Part shown: positions 33,601-40,063 of the stretch, in pieces | Position numbering within the stretch: the first letter of the stretch is position 1 | Layout of the letters: each line of letters begins with the position of its first letter | Source: an uncultured Bacteroidales bacterium | GTDB taxonomy: Bacteria; Bacteroidota; Bacteroidia; Bacteroidales; Paludibacteraceae | Direction of reading: 5' to 3' | Assembly (NCBI GenBank): GCA_902780235.1 | Contig: CACZEL010000014.1 | Location: 1 to 42,701 of the forward strand | DNA length: 42,701 nucleotides | Made by a program: the position numbers and the translations under genes | The notes under the pieces: model-generated | Told to the model about the DNA's origin: nothing | What the model saw: the letters and a program-made list of their open reading frames with translations, nothing else | Database searches by the model: none

Positions 33601-34020
33601 AAAGAAGGGACATTCTTTATTTCCCTCCCTTGTGGGGAGGGCGAGGGTGGGGTTTCCCTTATCGCCGAGGATGTCGAGATCATCACCGAAGACATGCCGG
33701 GTTGGTTGGTAGCGAACAACGGAATCCTGACGATCGCGCTGGATATCGAGTTGACGGACGAGTTGATCGAAGAAGGTATCGCACGCGAACTGATCAACCG
33801 TATCCAGAACCTGCGTAAGTCGAGTGGTCTGGAGATCACCGATCGAATCAACGTGCTCATCGAAGATCGCGCTGAGATCCATAACGCCGTGCTGCATTGC
33901 GGCGACTACATTGCTTCGCAAGTCCTCGCGACGAAATTAGAGCTAACAGCTAATATCGAATTGCCAACAGCTATCGAAATGGACGGCTATACTATCCATA
34001 TTAAAATTGAAAAAGCATGA
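30616..34020 (+). CDS. ileS: Isoleucyl-tRNA synthetase, type 2-like, with GXHH signature
   Basis: IleRS charges tRNA-Ile. The 1134-residue protein is of the long type found in Bacteroidetes and eukaryotic cytosol (IleRS2). The Rossmann signature aligned with HIGH reads GIHH (residues 56-59, in PPSANGMPGIHHV), and the second signature is KMSKR (682-686). The editing domain lies between, with the WTTTPWTLPSNTAL segment. Five short inserts are encoded by tandem repeats or a G-rich hairpin (31252, 31541, 32875, 33623 and 33937). The stop overlaps the next start by 4 bp. Type 2 enzymes are associated with mupirocin resistance. Confidence 0.96.
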   Translation: MKKFNEYKGLNLPALSKEVLELWEKEKLFERSVSEREGHTPFLFFEGPPSANGMPGIHHVMARTIKDTFCRFKTMQGYQVRRKAGWDTHGLPVELGVEKMLGITKEDIGKKISVDEYNAACRREVMKYTKEWTNLTKQMGYWVDLDDPYITYDNKYIETLWYLLKELYKKGYLYKGYTIQPYSPAAGTGLSSHELNQPGCYRDVKDLTCTAKFKLKPSNKLKPSNGAATYIIAWTTTPWTLPSNTALCVGPKIDYVEIALESGEHIILAEARLSAYFENAEVVARYKGADLVGLEYEPLFPWVNPIDKRTANSQVRPVKAYVVIPGDYVTTEDGTGIVHIAPTFGADDKKVGDAAGVPGLYMQTKNYGPRPMVDFTGKYWRVEDLDHDWYKSNVNDALYSKYAGRWVKNAYDPQFTVDGKYDEAAAAKAESLDLHLCLEMKADGRLLKTEKHVHSYPHCWRTDKPVLYYPLDSWFIQSTKARDEMIALNKTINWQPESTGTGRFGQWLNNLNDWNLSRSRYWGTPLPIWRTEDGKEEICIGSIKELFEEIEKSVKAGFMQANPWPNHKVGDYSKANYEPSVIDLHRPYVDSIILVSPSGKPMKRELDLIDVWFDSGAMPYAQNHYPFENADAPRTADFISEGVDQTRGWFFTLHAIHTMIEGTVAYKNVISNGLVLDKNGNKMSKRLGNAVDPFGALDTYGADPVRWYMLTNSSPWENLKFDPEGVDEVRRKFFGTLYNTYGFFALYANVDNWEPIANSQKLKADFSEIDKWILSKLNSLVKEVTEAYEAYEPTKAGRAISDFVQDDLSNWYVRLNRKRFWGGSMDADKQAAYETLYTCLKTVAQLMAPNAPFYADRLYRDLVGETVHLSEWPKADESLIDLKLERQMYLAQQATSMILSLRKRAEKNVRQPLQKAVIPTPDTETAEALLHVADLIKSEVNVKELVIVPAEQSEIRLVKKIKPNFKVLGKKVGAQMKAVAAAINAMSQDDIAQMEKEGTFFISLPCGEGEGGVSLIAEDVEIITEDMPGWLVANNGILTIALDIELTDELIEEGIARELINRIQNLRKSSGLEITDRINVLIEDRAEIHNAVLHCGDYIASQVLATKLELTANIELPTAIEMDGYTIHIKIEKA
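31252..31290. repeat. In-frame TCAAAC-type array in ileS
   Basis: TTCAAAC, TCAAACC and TTCAAAC, then AAAC, TCAAACC and CTCAAAC. The stretch 31254-31271 is duplicated with an 18-bp period, giving the hexapeptide LKPSNK followed by LKPSNG (about residues 214-225). Confidence 0.8.
31541..31567. repeat. TAACAGC units plus palindrome in ileS
   Basis: GAACAGC and TAACAGC are followed by the 13-bp palindrome CAGGTC-A-GACCTG. All is in frame and encodes TANSQVRPV (about residues 310-318) in the editing domain. Confidence 0.65.
32875..32909. repeat. Five-unit AGCTAAC-family array in ileS
   Basis: GAGCCAA, TAGCTAA, CAGCCAA, AAGCTAA and AAGCCGA, in perfect seven-base register. It encodes EPIANSQKLKAD (about residues 754-765). 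At the unit where CTAA would give TAA in frame the sequence is CCAA. Confidence 0.88.
33623..33652. repeat. GC-rich hairpin and G-run element inside ileS
   Basis: CCCTCCC-TTGT-GGGGAGGG forms a hairpin and continues into four G-runs of three or four. It encodes SLPCGEGEGG in the C-terminal region. Its composition is unlike the surrounding gene and unlike the AT-rich arrays. Confidence 0.6.
33937..33971. repeat. Degenerate AGCTAAC-family array near the ileS end
   Basis: TTAGAGC, TAACAGC, TAATATC, GAATTGC and CAACAGC in seven-base register, encoding LELTANIELPTA. It is degenerate, so membership rests on register and on the TAACAGC/CAACAGC units. Confidence 0.55.
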
Positions 34021-34460
34021 GAAAATTCTATTATTTGGCGCTCATCGTGCTGATAGGCATTGCGTTTAGCGCATGTTCCAAAGTAGATCCGATCGAGTAT
34101 TCGCTCAGCGACATGCAGGGCCTCTGGCAGGAGAATGGTACGGAGCATTTTATGCGCTTTACCACCGAGTCTGCCAATGACCTCAAAGCCGGTTATTTAT
34201 GGGGCTACGAGTGGGACGAGGCAGAAGGTACGGAAGAGAGCGACCTCTTCGAACCGAGTATGTACCACGGTAATAGTTGGTTCATGTACCGCTTGGACGG
34301 TGAAGGCTGGCACCAGATCAACAAGATGAATAATAACTGGGCGGATATCCCGCAGGATTACACCATCACGACGCTGACGAGCAGCCAATTCGTGTACTAC
34401 AAGAAGGGTTACAAGAACGAGAAACAGTCATACACCAAGATAAATGAAACGCGCGATTAA
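34017..34460 (+). CDS. Small lipoprotein, possibly lipocalin-like
   Basis: A 147-residue lipoprotein with a signal peptide ending FSAC (Cys20). The mature part begins SKVDPIEYSLSDMQGLWQ, has MRFTTE and several WGYEWDE-like aromatic/acidic strands, and ends in a Lys-rich segment. The LQGLWQ pattern near the start is reminiscent of small lipocalin-like Bacteroidales lipoproteins, but no confident family assignment is possible. It overlaps ileS by 4 bp (ATGA) and the AsmA-like gene by 17 bp, so it is a genuine middle gene of the operon. Confidence 0.75.
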   Translation: MRKFYYLALIVLIGIAFSACSKVDPIEYSLSDMQGLWQENGTEHFMRFTTESANDLKAGYLWGYEWDEAEGTEESDLFEPSMYHGNSWFMYRLDGEGWHQINKMNNNWADIPQDYTITTLTSSQFVYYKKGYKNEKQSYTKINETRD

Positions 34461-37404
34461 AATACTGGCCTGGACACTGTTTGGTATCATACTGACGGTT
34501 GTTGCGGCAGTAGGTATCGTGGTGTATGTGGTTTTCACGCCGGAACGTCTGACACCTATTGCTCGCCAAGCAGCGGCGCAGTATGTGGCTTGTCCGCACG
34601 AGATAGGAGAGGTCGATCTGACTTTCTTCTCTACCTTCCCGCGTTTTGGTCTGCGGGCGGACGGTTTGCTGCTGATCAACCCCAAAGCGGGTGCGCAGAA
34701 CGACACGGTGGTAGCAGCAAAGCATCTGGTAGCGACCGTCGATGTGATGGAATTCATCAACAACAAGAACCTCCATGTCCACGAAGCGAAGCTCGAAGAG
34801 GCAAAGGTGCATTTCTTCATTGCCGAAGATGGGTCAACCAACCTGACCGATGTCTTTGTGCTCCCGCCGGACACGACGGAGGACACCACGGCTTTTGTGA
34901 TGCCGTTTGATGCCTTGTTGGTCGATGGGCTGCGTATCCAGGCGAACGCGATCTCTTTCGTCGATGCGAAAGACACGATCGCTGCGGCTTTGGGTGAGAC
35001 GGACTTACGCGTGAGGGTGAATAACTGGGACGATATGTTCGTTTCCTTGGACGCCCACGACGTGTGTGCGAGCCTGAAGAACGAGACCTATGCCGACAGC
35101 CTGCATCTGAGTCTGGACGCCCCCTTGGCGATGAACCTCGACTCCATGCATTTTGCCTTCCGCAGAGCGGAGTTGGCGGTGAACGAGTTCGCATTGGTGT
35201 TCGGCGGAACGGTGGATATACAGGATGACATCAAACTCGATGTCGGTCTTTCCACCAAAGACGCATGGCAGATCGAACCGCTCTTGGCGTTGGTCCCAAA
35301 GAAGTTCACGAAGAGCCTCAAAGACTTGGATGTGGACGGTAAGATCCATTTGGATGCAACCGCCAAGGGCACGTACAGCGAGAACGCCATGCCGCTGATC
35401 GAGGCGCAGGTGCAACTCCAAGATGGTAAGGGCGCGTACAAACCGCTGCCTTATACCTTGCGGGACCTGAACCTGAAAGCCGACGCGGCGCTGAACCTCA
35501 ATAAAGGCGGTAAGTCGAATGTGACGATCCATCACTTGGCAGCCAAGACCAAAGAGAGTGCGCTGAGTGCGCAAGGAAAGGTCAACGACCTGATGGGTAA
35601 CATGCTGCTTGATCTGCAGATGAAGCTCGATGCCAACTTGCCGGACTTCGCCTATTTTATGCCGGAGTCGATGACCGTGGAAGGCAAGGCAAAAGGAACG
35701 GTGAAGGCCAAGATACGCCTGAACGACCTGACGGCGATGAAGCTGGAGAAAGGGCAGATCAGTGCCGATCTCGACTTGAAACATATCCGTTATACGCAAG
35801 ACTCGATGTTGGCGGTACTGCCGCAGAGTCATGTCACGCTCCAACTGCCGAATAACTCTCCAACGCGCAAGTCCGTTAATTGGGCGGCATTGGATCTGAC
35901 ATCCGATAAGTTGGATTTCGTCATGGGCAACAATACCCACGCGATGATCGATGCGCCGGTACTGCATGCCGAGATAGCGAATGTATTGGCGAAAGGACAG
36001 GACTATTTTGCTACCCTCGCCTTCGATGCAATTGACGCCACGTACGACGATATCATAGCCGACTTGAAGGCTTCGGAACTGGAGGCGTTCGTGAGCGGAG
36101 GACAGAAACTGAGTGCCAAACTGAAGACAGCAGCGCTCAACGGACGTATGGGCGAAGAGTTACAGGCCAAAACCGGTAACTTGGCGATCGAAGCGTCGGC
36201 ACGGTATAACAAGGACGGCGAGAACGCGTTGCTCAAGTGGAATCCGCGCCTGAAAGTGAACCTCAAGAACGGTGCGCTGAACATGCCGGAACGCTTACCC
36301 GAGACGGTCTTTATCCCCTCCATCGAGTTCAAGTACTCCAACCGCGAGATGACCATCGACAACAGTCGTATCGAGTTGGGCAATTCCGATCTGAACCTCA
36401 AAGGCAACGTGCGCAAGATCGGCAAATGGTTCCGGCACGAAGACATCCTCGAAGGTGAACTGGACATCGTCTCCGATCACTGCGACGTCAACCAACTCTT
36501 AGCCTGGTTCAGTGCCGACCAAGGTTCAGAAGAGAGTCCTGCGGCAGAGCAGACAAATGAAAAAATGGTAAATGACCAAATGGCAAATGAGTCCGATCCT
36601 TTCATGGTTCCTACCGACGTCGATCTGGCGCTTAACACCCACATGAAAGAGGTGGAGATCTTCAATCAGCATGCCAAGAACCTGCAGGGCGGTATCTTCG
36701 TCAAGAACGGTACGCTGATGCTGGACGAGGTGGGTTTCGTCTGCCGCGCTGCCAAGTTGCAGTTGACGGCGATGTACCGTACGCCGCGAAAGAATCACCT
36801 CTATCTCGGTTTTGACTACCACATGCTCGATATCGATATTGACGAACTGCTGACGATGATCCCGAACCTCGAAGACATGGTACCGATGTTGAAGTCGTTC
36901 AAGGGGTCCGCGCAGTTCCATTTGGCGGCTGAGACCTATCTCAAGAGCAATTACGAGCCCAAGATGAGTACCTTGCGCGGAGCTGCTTCGCTGACCGGCA
37001 AGGACCTCGTCGTCATGGATAGCGAGACTTTCTCGACCATCGCCAAACTGCTGAAATTCAAGAAGCACACGGAGAACAAGATCGATTCGATCAATGCCGA
37101 GATCACGGTCTATAAGAACGATATCGACGTCTATCCGCTTTGCGTACAGATGGATAATTACATGGTCGCGCTGGGTGGTCGGCATAAGACCGATATGTCT
37201 TTTGACTACGACATCAATGTGCTCAGCCCGATCTATTTAGGTGTACATGTGGGCGGCACGATGGACGATCTGAAGATCAAACTGGCCAAGTGTAAGTTCG
37301 CGCAGGACTTCAAGCCGCATTGGTATCAGAAAGCCGATACGCAGTCCCTCGAATTACGCCAGATGATCAAGCAGTCCCTTGAGAAAAACGTTAGAATACA
37401 ATAA
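34444..37404 (+). CDS. AsmA-like (DUF748/AsmA superfamily) membrane-anchored protein
   Basis: A 986-residue protein with one N-terminal membrane helix (about residues 5-32) followed by a very long periplasmic region of repetitive beta-strands rich in Leu/Asp/Lys, the layout of AsmA/TamB-like proteins thought to form lipid-transport grooves between membranes. The N-terminal RLTPIARQAAAQYV after the helix and the LRGAASLTGKDLVVMDSETFSTIAKLL segment near the C-terminus match the family as I know it. A CAAATGA-family array encodes a linker at about residues 704-716. The TAA stop opens the 10-bp array leading into the M3 peptidase gene. Confidence 0.87.
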   Translation: MKRAIKILAWTLFGIILTVVAAVGIVVYVVFTPERLTPIARQAAAQYVACPHEIGEVDLTFFSTFPRFGLRADGLLLINPKAGAQNDTVVAAKHLVATVDVMEFINNKNLHVHEAKLEEAKVHFFIAEDGSTNLTDVFVLPPDTTEDTTAFVMPFDALLVDGLRIQANAISFVDAKDTIAAALGETDLRVRVNNWDDMFVSLDAHDVCASLKNETYADSLHLSLDAPLAMNLDSMHFAFRRAELAVNEFALVFGGTVDIQDDIKLDVGLSTKDAWQIEPLLALVPKKFTKSLKDLDVDGKIHLDATAKGTYSENAMPLIEAQVQLQDGKGAYKPLPYTLRDLNLKADAALNLNKGGKSNVTIHHLAAKTKESALSAQGKVNDLMGNMLLDLQMKLDANLPDFAYFMPESMTVEGKAKGTVKAKIRLNDLTAMKLEKGQISADLDLKHIRYTQDSMLAVLPQSHVTLQLPNNSPTRKSVNWAALDLTSDKLDFVMGNNTHAMIDAPVLHAEIANVLAKGQDYFATLAFDAIDATYDDIIADLKASELEAFVSGGQKLSAKLKTAALNGRMGEELQAKTGNLAIEASARYNKDGENALLKWNPRLKVNLKNGALNMPERLPETVFIPSIEFKYSNREMTIDNSRIELGNSDLNLKGNVRKIGKWFRHEDILEGELDIVSDHCDVNQLLAWFSADQGSEESPAAEQTNEKMVNDQMANESDPFMVPTDVDLALNTHMKEVEIFNQHAKNLQGGIFVKNGTLMLDEVGFVCRAAKLQLTAMYRTPRKNHLYLGFDYHMLDIDIDELLTMIPNLEDMVPMLKSFKGSAQFHLAAETYLKSNYEPKMSTLRGAASLTGKDLVVMDSETFSTIAKLLKFKKHTENKIDSINAEITVYKNDIDVYPLCVQMDNYMVALGGRHKTDMSFDYDINVLSPIYLGVHVGGTMDDLKIKLAKCKFAQDFKPHWYQKADTQSLELRQMIKQSLEKNVRIQ
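36553..36589. repeat. In-frame CAAATG-type array in the AsmA-like gene
   Basis: ACAAATG, AAAAAATG, GTAAATG, ACCAAATG and GCAAATG: unit lengths alternate 7, 8, 7, 8, 7. The alternation keeps TGA and TAA out of the reading frame. It encodes TNEKMVNDQMANE. Confidence 0.82.
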
Positions 37405-37442
37405 AATCAAACAATATCAAACTATGTCAAACAAGATCAAAC
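37403..37442. repeat. 10-bp array across the asmA/M3 junction
   Basis: Four exact 10-bp units: AAAATCAAAC, AATATCAAAC, TATGTCAAAC and AAGATCAAAC. The upstream TAA ends in unit 1 and the M3 peptidase ATG lies inside unit 3, so the array encodes the first residues of the signal peptide. Confidence 0.92.
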
Positions 37443-39550
37443 TTTTTTACATTGTAATTGCTATGAGTTTATTAGCATGTAACAAAACGAACCCCTTGTT
37501 GGAGCAGCCGAACACGCCGTACAGTGTACCGGCTTTTGACCAAGTGAAGATCGAGCATTACCTGCCGGCTTTCGAAGAGGCGATCCGCCAGAACAAAGCT
37601 GAGGTGGAAGCGATCATCAATAACGAAGCTGAACCGACTTTCGAGAACACGATCGTGGCACTCGACCGTACGGGACTGCTGTTGGACCGCGTAGTAGGCG
37701 TGTTCTTCAACGTGCTCGAGGCGGACGGAAACGATGAGATGAACGAGATCGCAGAGCAGGTGTCGCCTATGTTGAGCGAACTGAGCGACGGAATCATCCT
37801 CAACGATGCCCTCTTCCAACGTGTTAAGTTCGTTTATGACCAGCGTGACCAATTGGGGCTGAACCCCGAACAGATGCGTCTGCTGACGGAGACCTACAAG
37901 AATTTTGCGGACAACGGAGCGAACTTGCCCGAGGAGAAGAAAGCCCGTTTGAAGGAGATCAACCAAGAGTTGGGTCTGCTCTCGCTTAAGTTCGGTAACA
38001 ACGTGGTAGCCGAGACCAACAGCGATGAGGTGAAGCGTTTTGTGACGGACGAGGCGCTGTTGAAGGGTCTGCCGGAGAGCGCGAAAGCGGCTGCTGCGGA
38101 AGAGGCTGCGGCTGCCGGTCATCCGGGCGAGTGGCTCTTCACGCCGAAGCGTACGTCCTTCACGCCGGTACTGCAGTACTGCGAGAACCGTGAGCTGCGC
38201 AAGCAACTGCTCATGGACTATACCACGCGTGCAAACCATGACAACGACAACGACAACAAAGCCGTTATCACCCGTGAGATGGAGCTGCGTATCGAGAAAG
38301 CCAAACTGTTCGGCTATGACAACCCCGCGGACTATATCCTTGCGGACTGCATGGCGAAGAACCATCAGACGGTCGATGCTTTCCTGGCATCCGTCTGGGC
38401 ACCTTCCTTGGCTGCTGCCAAACGCGAAGCGGCTGAACTCCAAAAACTGCTTGACGAGGACTTGGCTAACAGCCAACAGCCAACAGCTAACAGCCAATTG
38501 CAGCCCTGGGATTGGTGGTATTATGCCGAGAAACTGCGTAAAGCCAAATATGCGCTGGACGAGGAAGAGATCAAGCCCTATTTCGAGTTGAGCAACGTGC
38601 GCAAAGGAGCGTTTGGTGTAGCGACCAAGTTGTATGGCCTGCAGTTTGAAAAACTGGAGAACATGCCGGTTTATAACAAAGAAGTAGAGGTCTTCAAAGT
38701 GACCGAAGCCGATGGCAGTCTCGTAGGTATCCTCTACACCGACTATTTCCCCCGCGCAGGCAAACGTCCGGGTGCATGGATGAACAATATCCTGCCGCAG
38801 TATATCGATGCCGAAGGGGTCGATCATCGTCCGGTGATCATCAACGTGGGTAACTTCAACAAACCGACCGCAGGCAACCCGTCGCTCCTCTCGATGGACG
38901 ACGTAGAGACCCTCTTCCATGAGTTCGGTCACGCGCTGCACGGCCTTCTTTCGAAGGCGCATTACAAGAGCCTGAGCGGTACCAATACCCCGCGCGATTT
39001 CGTGGAACTGCCGAGTCAGTTCATGGAGAACTATGCGTATGAACCCGAGGTCCTCAAGACCTACGCTTTCCATTATCAGACCGGCGAGGTCATCCCCGAT
39101 GAACTGATCGCGAAGATCAATGCAGCCGGTAAGTTCAACCAAGGCTTTGTGACGACCGAGTTGCTCAGCGCTTCTATTCTCGATATGGATTTCCATGAGT
39201 TGACGACAGCCGAAGGGCTCGATGTCAATGCGTTTGAGAAGCAGAGTCTGGAGAAGATGGGTATGATCGACGAGATCATCGTGCGTTACCGCCCGACCTT
39301 CTACAACCATATCTTCACCACCGGCTACGAGGCAGGTTATTACAGTTATACATGGGCAGCGGTGCTCGATGCAGACGCTTTTGCGGCATTCAAAGAGACT
39401 GGCGATCTGTTCGAACCCGAAACGGCCAAACGTTTCCGTCATTTGTTGGAGCAAGGCGGTACGCGTGACGCGCAGGAACTGTATATCGAGTTCCGCGGCA
39501 AAGAAGCCGATCCGAAGAACCTCCTTCGTCGGAAAGGTTTCATAGAATAA
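37424..39550 (+). CDS. M3 family metallopeptidase (dipeptidyl carboxypeptidase type), lipoprotein
   Basis: A 708-residue thermolysin-like oligopeptidase of family M3 with the zinc motif HEFGH (residues 499-503) followed by ALHGLLS, and typical segments GTNTPRDFVELPSQFMENY and the RPTFYNHIFTTGYEAGYYSY C-terminal region. The start at 37424 gives MSNKIKLFYIVIAMSLLAC, a lipoprotein signal peptide with Cys19, so the enzyme is probably anchored in the envelope, like the Dcp proteins of other Bacteroidales. It likely removes C-terminal dipeptides from periplasmic peptides. A five-unit array encodes ANSQQPTANSQ at about 348-358. Confidence 0.93.
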   Translation: MSNKIKLFYIVIAMSLLACNKTNPLLEQPNTPYSVPAFDQVKIEHYLPAFEEAIRQNKAEVEAIINNEAEPTFENTIVALDRTGLLLDRVVGVFFNVLEADGNDEMNEIAEQVSPMLSELSDGIILNDALFQRVKFVYDQRDQLGLNPEQMRLLTETYKNFADNGANLPEEKKARLKEINQELGLLSLKFGNNVVAETNSDEVKRFVTDEALLKGLPESAKAAAAEEAAAAGHPGEWLFTPKRTSFTPVLQYCENRELRKQLLMDYTTRANHDNDNDNKAVITREMELRIEKAKLFGYDNPADYILADCMAKNHQTVDAFLASVWAPSLAAAKREAAELQKLLDEDLANSQQPTANSQLQPWDWWYYAEKLRKAKYALDEEEIKPYFELSNVRKGAFGVATKLYGLQFEKLENMPVYNKEVEVFKVTEADGSLVGILYTDYFPRAGKRPGAWMNNILPQYIDAEGVDHRPVIINVGNFNKPTAGNPSLLSMDDVETLFHEFGHALHGLLSKAHYKSLSGTNTPRDFVELPSQFMENYAYEPEVLKTYAFHYQTGEVIPDELIAKINAAGKFNQGFVTTELLSASILDMDFHELTTAEGLDVNAFEKQSLEKMGMIDEIIVRYRPTFYNHIFTTGYEAGYYSYTWAAVLDADAFAAFKETGDLFEPETAKRFRHLLEQGGTRDAQELYIEFRGKEADPKNLLRRKGFIE
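38464..38498. repeat. In-frame AGCCAAC array in the M3 peptidase gene
   Basis: GGCTAAC, AGCCAAC twice, AGCTAAC and AGCCAAT. Reading seven-base units in triplets gives a seven-residue peptide period (ANSQQPT, then ANSQ). CTAA appears only where it is out of phase for a stop; where TAA would be in frame the unit is CCAA. Confidence 0.92.
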
Positions 39551-39577
39551 GCTAACAGCCAATAGCTAACAGCTAAT
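39550..39577. repeat. AGCTAAC array after the M3 peptidase stop
   Basis: AGCTAAC, AGCCAAT, AGCTAAC and AGCTAAT begin on the last base of the M3 stop. The ATG at its end (39576) opens a three-codon frame (MFP) whose TGA overlaps the ATG of the next gene at 39584. Confidence 0.9.
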
Positions 39578-39587
39578 GTTTCCATGA
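39576..39587 (+). other. Three-codon mini-ORF bridging to the membrane protein gene
   Basis: ATG TTT CCA TGA, with its ATG at the array end and its TGA overlapping the next start as ATGA. It parallels the mini-ORF at 8060-8077. It may be chance, since only twelve bases are involved. Confidence 0.3.
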
Positions 39588-40063
39588 AACGTCAGACCCA
39601 AACATTATTATACCACCTTTTGCCGATAGTCTTCTGGCTATTGGCAATAGGTGGTAGTGTTTTGTTTTATCGTACGTGGGAAGGATACGTGGTGGCGATC
39701 TTGGCGCTCATCTGCATGTATCTGATCACGCATATCAAACGGCATGCTTCGTCCGTGGAAGAGTGTTTTGAGGTAGGAGTACTGCTGAGCATCGCGGCGT
39801 ATTGGCTGCCGTCTGTCTTGTTCCTCTTCCTGCCTGTCTGGGTCTATCTGATCTACAAAAACCTCTTCTCTTTCCGCTCGTTCTTAGCCTCCCTGATAGG
39901 CTGTGCGATGATAGCTATCTGGATCGTGGTAGGCAACTACCTTTCACTTTTCACTTTTCACTTTTCACTTTCCGAGAACTTGTTCGCGTGGATTCCCGCC
40001 GGTTCTTTCTTGTTGGCATGGTTAGGCACTACCATTGTACAACAAACCCTCCGTGAACGTTAA
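39584..40063 (+). CDS. Polytopic membrane protein, function unknown
   Basis: A 159-residue protein with about five membrane helices (near residues 9-27, 33-47, 63-89, 100-118 and 131-150) and a short basic C-terminus. I recognise no family motif. The loop between the last two helices (SLFTFHFSLSENLF) is encoded by a TTTTCAC array. It is the last gene of the ileS operon. Its final 35 bp overlap the 3' end of the convergent TonB-dependent receptor gene. The ATG at 39584 is preferred; the one at 39576 reads only MFP. Confidence 0.7.
   Translation: MKRQTQTLLYHLLPIVFWLLAIGGSVLFYRTWEGYVVAILALICMYLITHIKRHASSVEECFEVGVLLSIAAYWLPSVLFLFLPVWVYLIYKNLFSFRSFLASLIGCAMIAIWIVVGNYLSLFTFHFSLSENLFAWIPAGSFLLAWLGTTIVQQTLRER
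39941..39975. repeat. In-frame TTTTCAC array in the membrane protein gene
   Basis: CTTTCAC, TTTTCAC three times and TTTCCGA. It is oriented so that no stop occurs; the reverse orientation would read TGA. The encoded peptide is Phe/Ser-rich between two helices. Confidence 0.88.

Noticed and set aside
37472-39562. A 696-codon open frame antisense to the M3 peptidase gene
   Set aside because: It mirrors codon bias of a confident gene, has no family resemblance and no promoter or spacing of its own.
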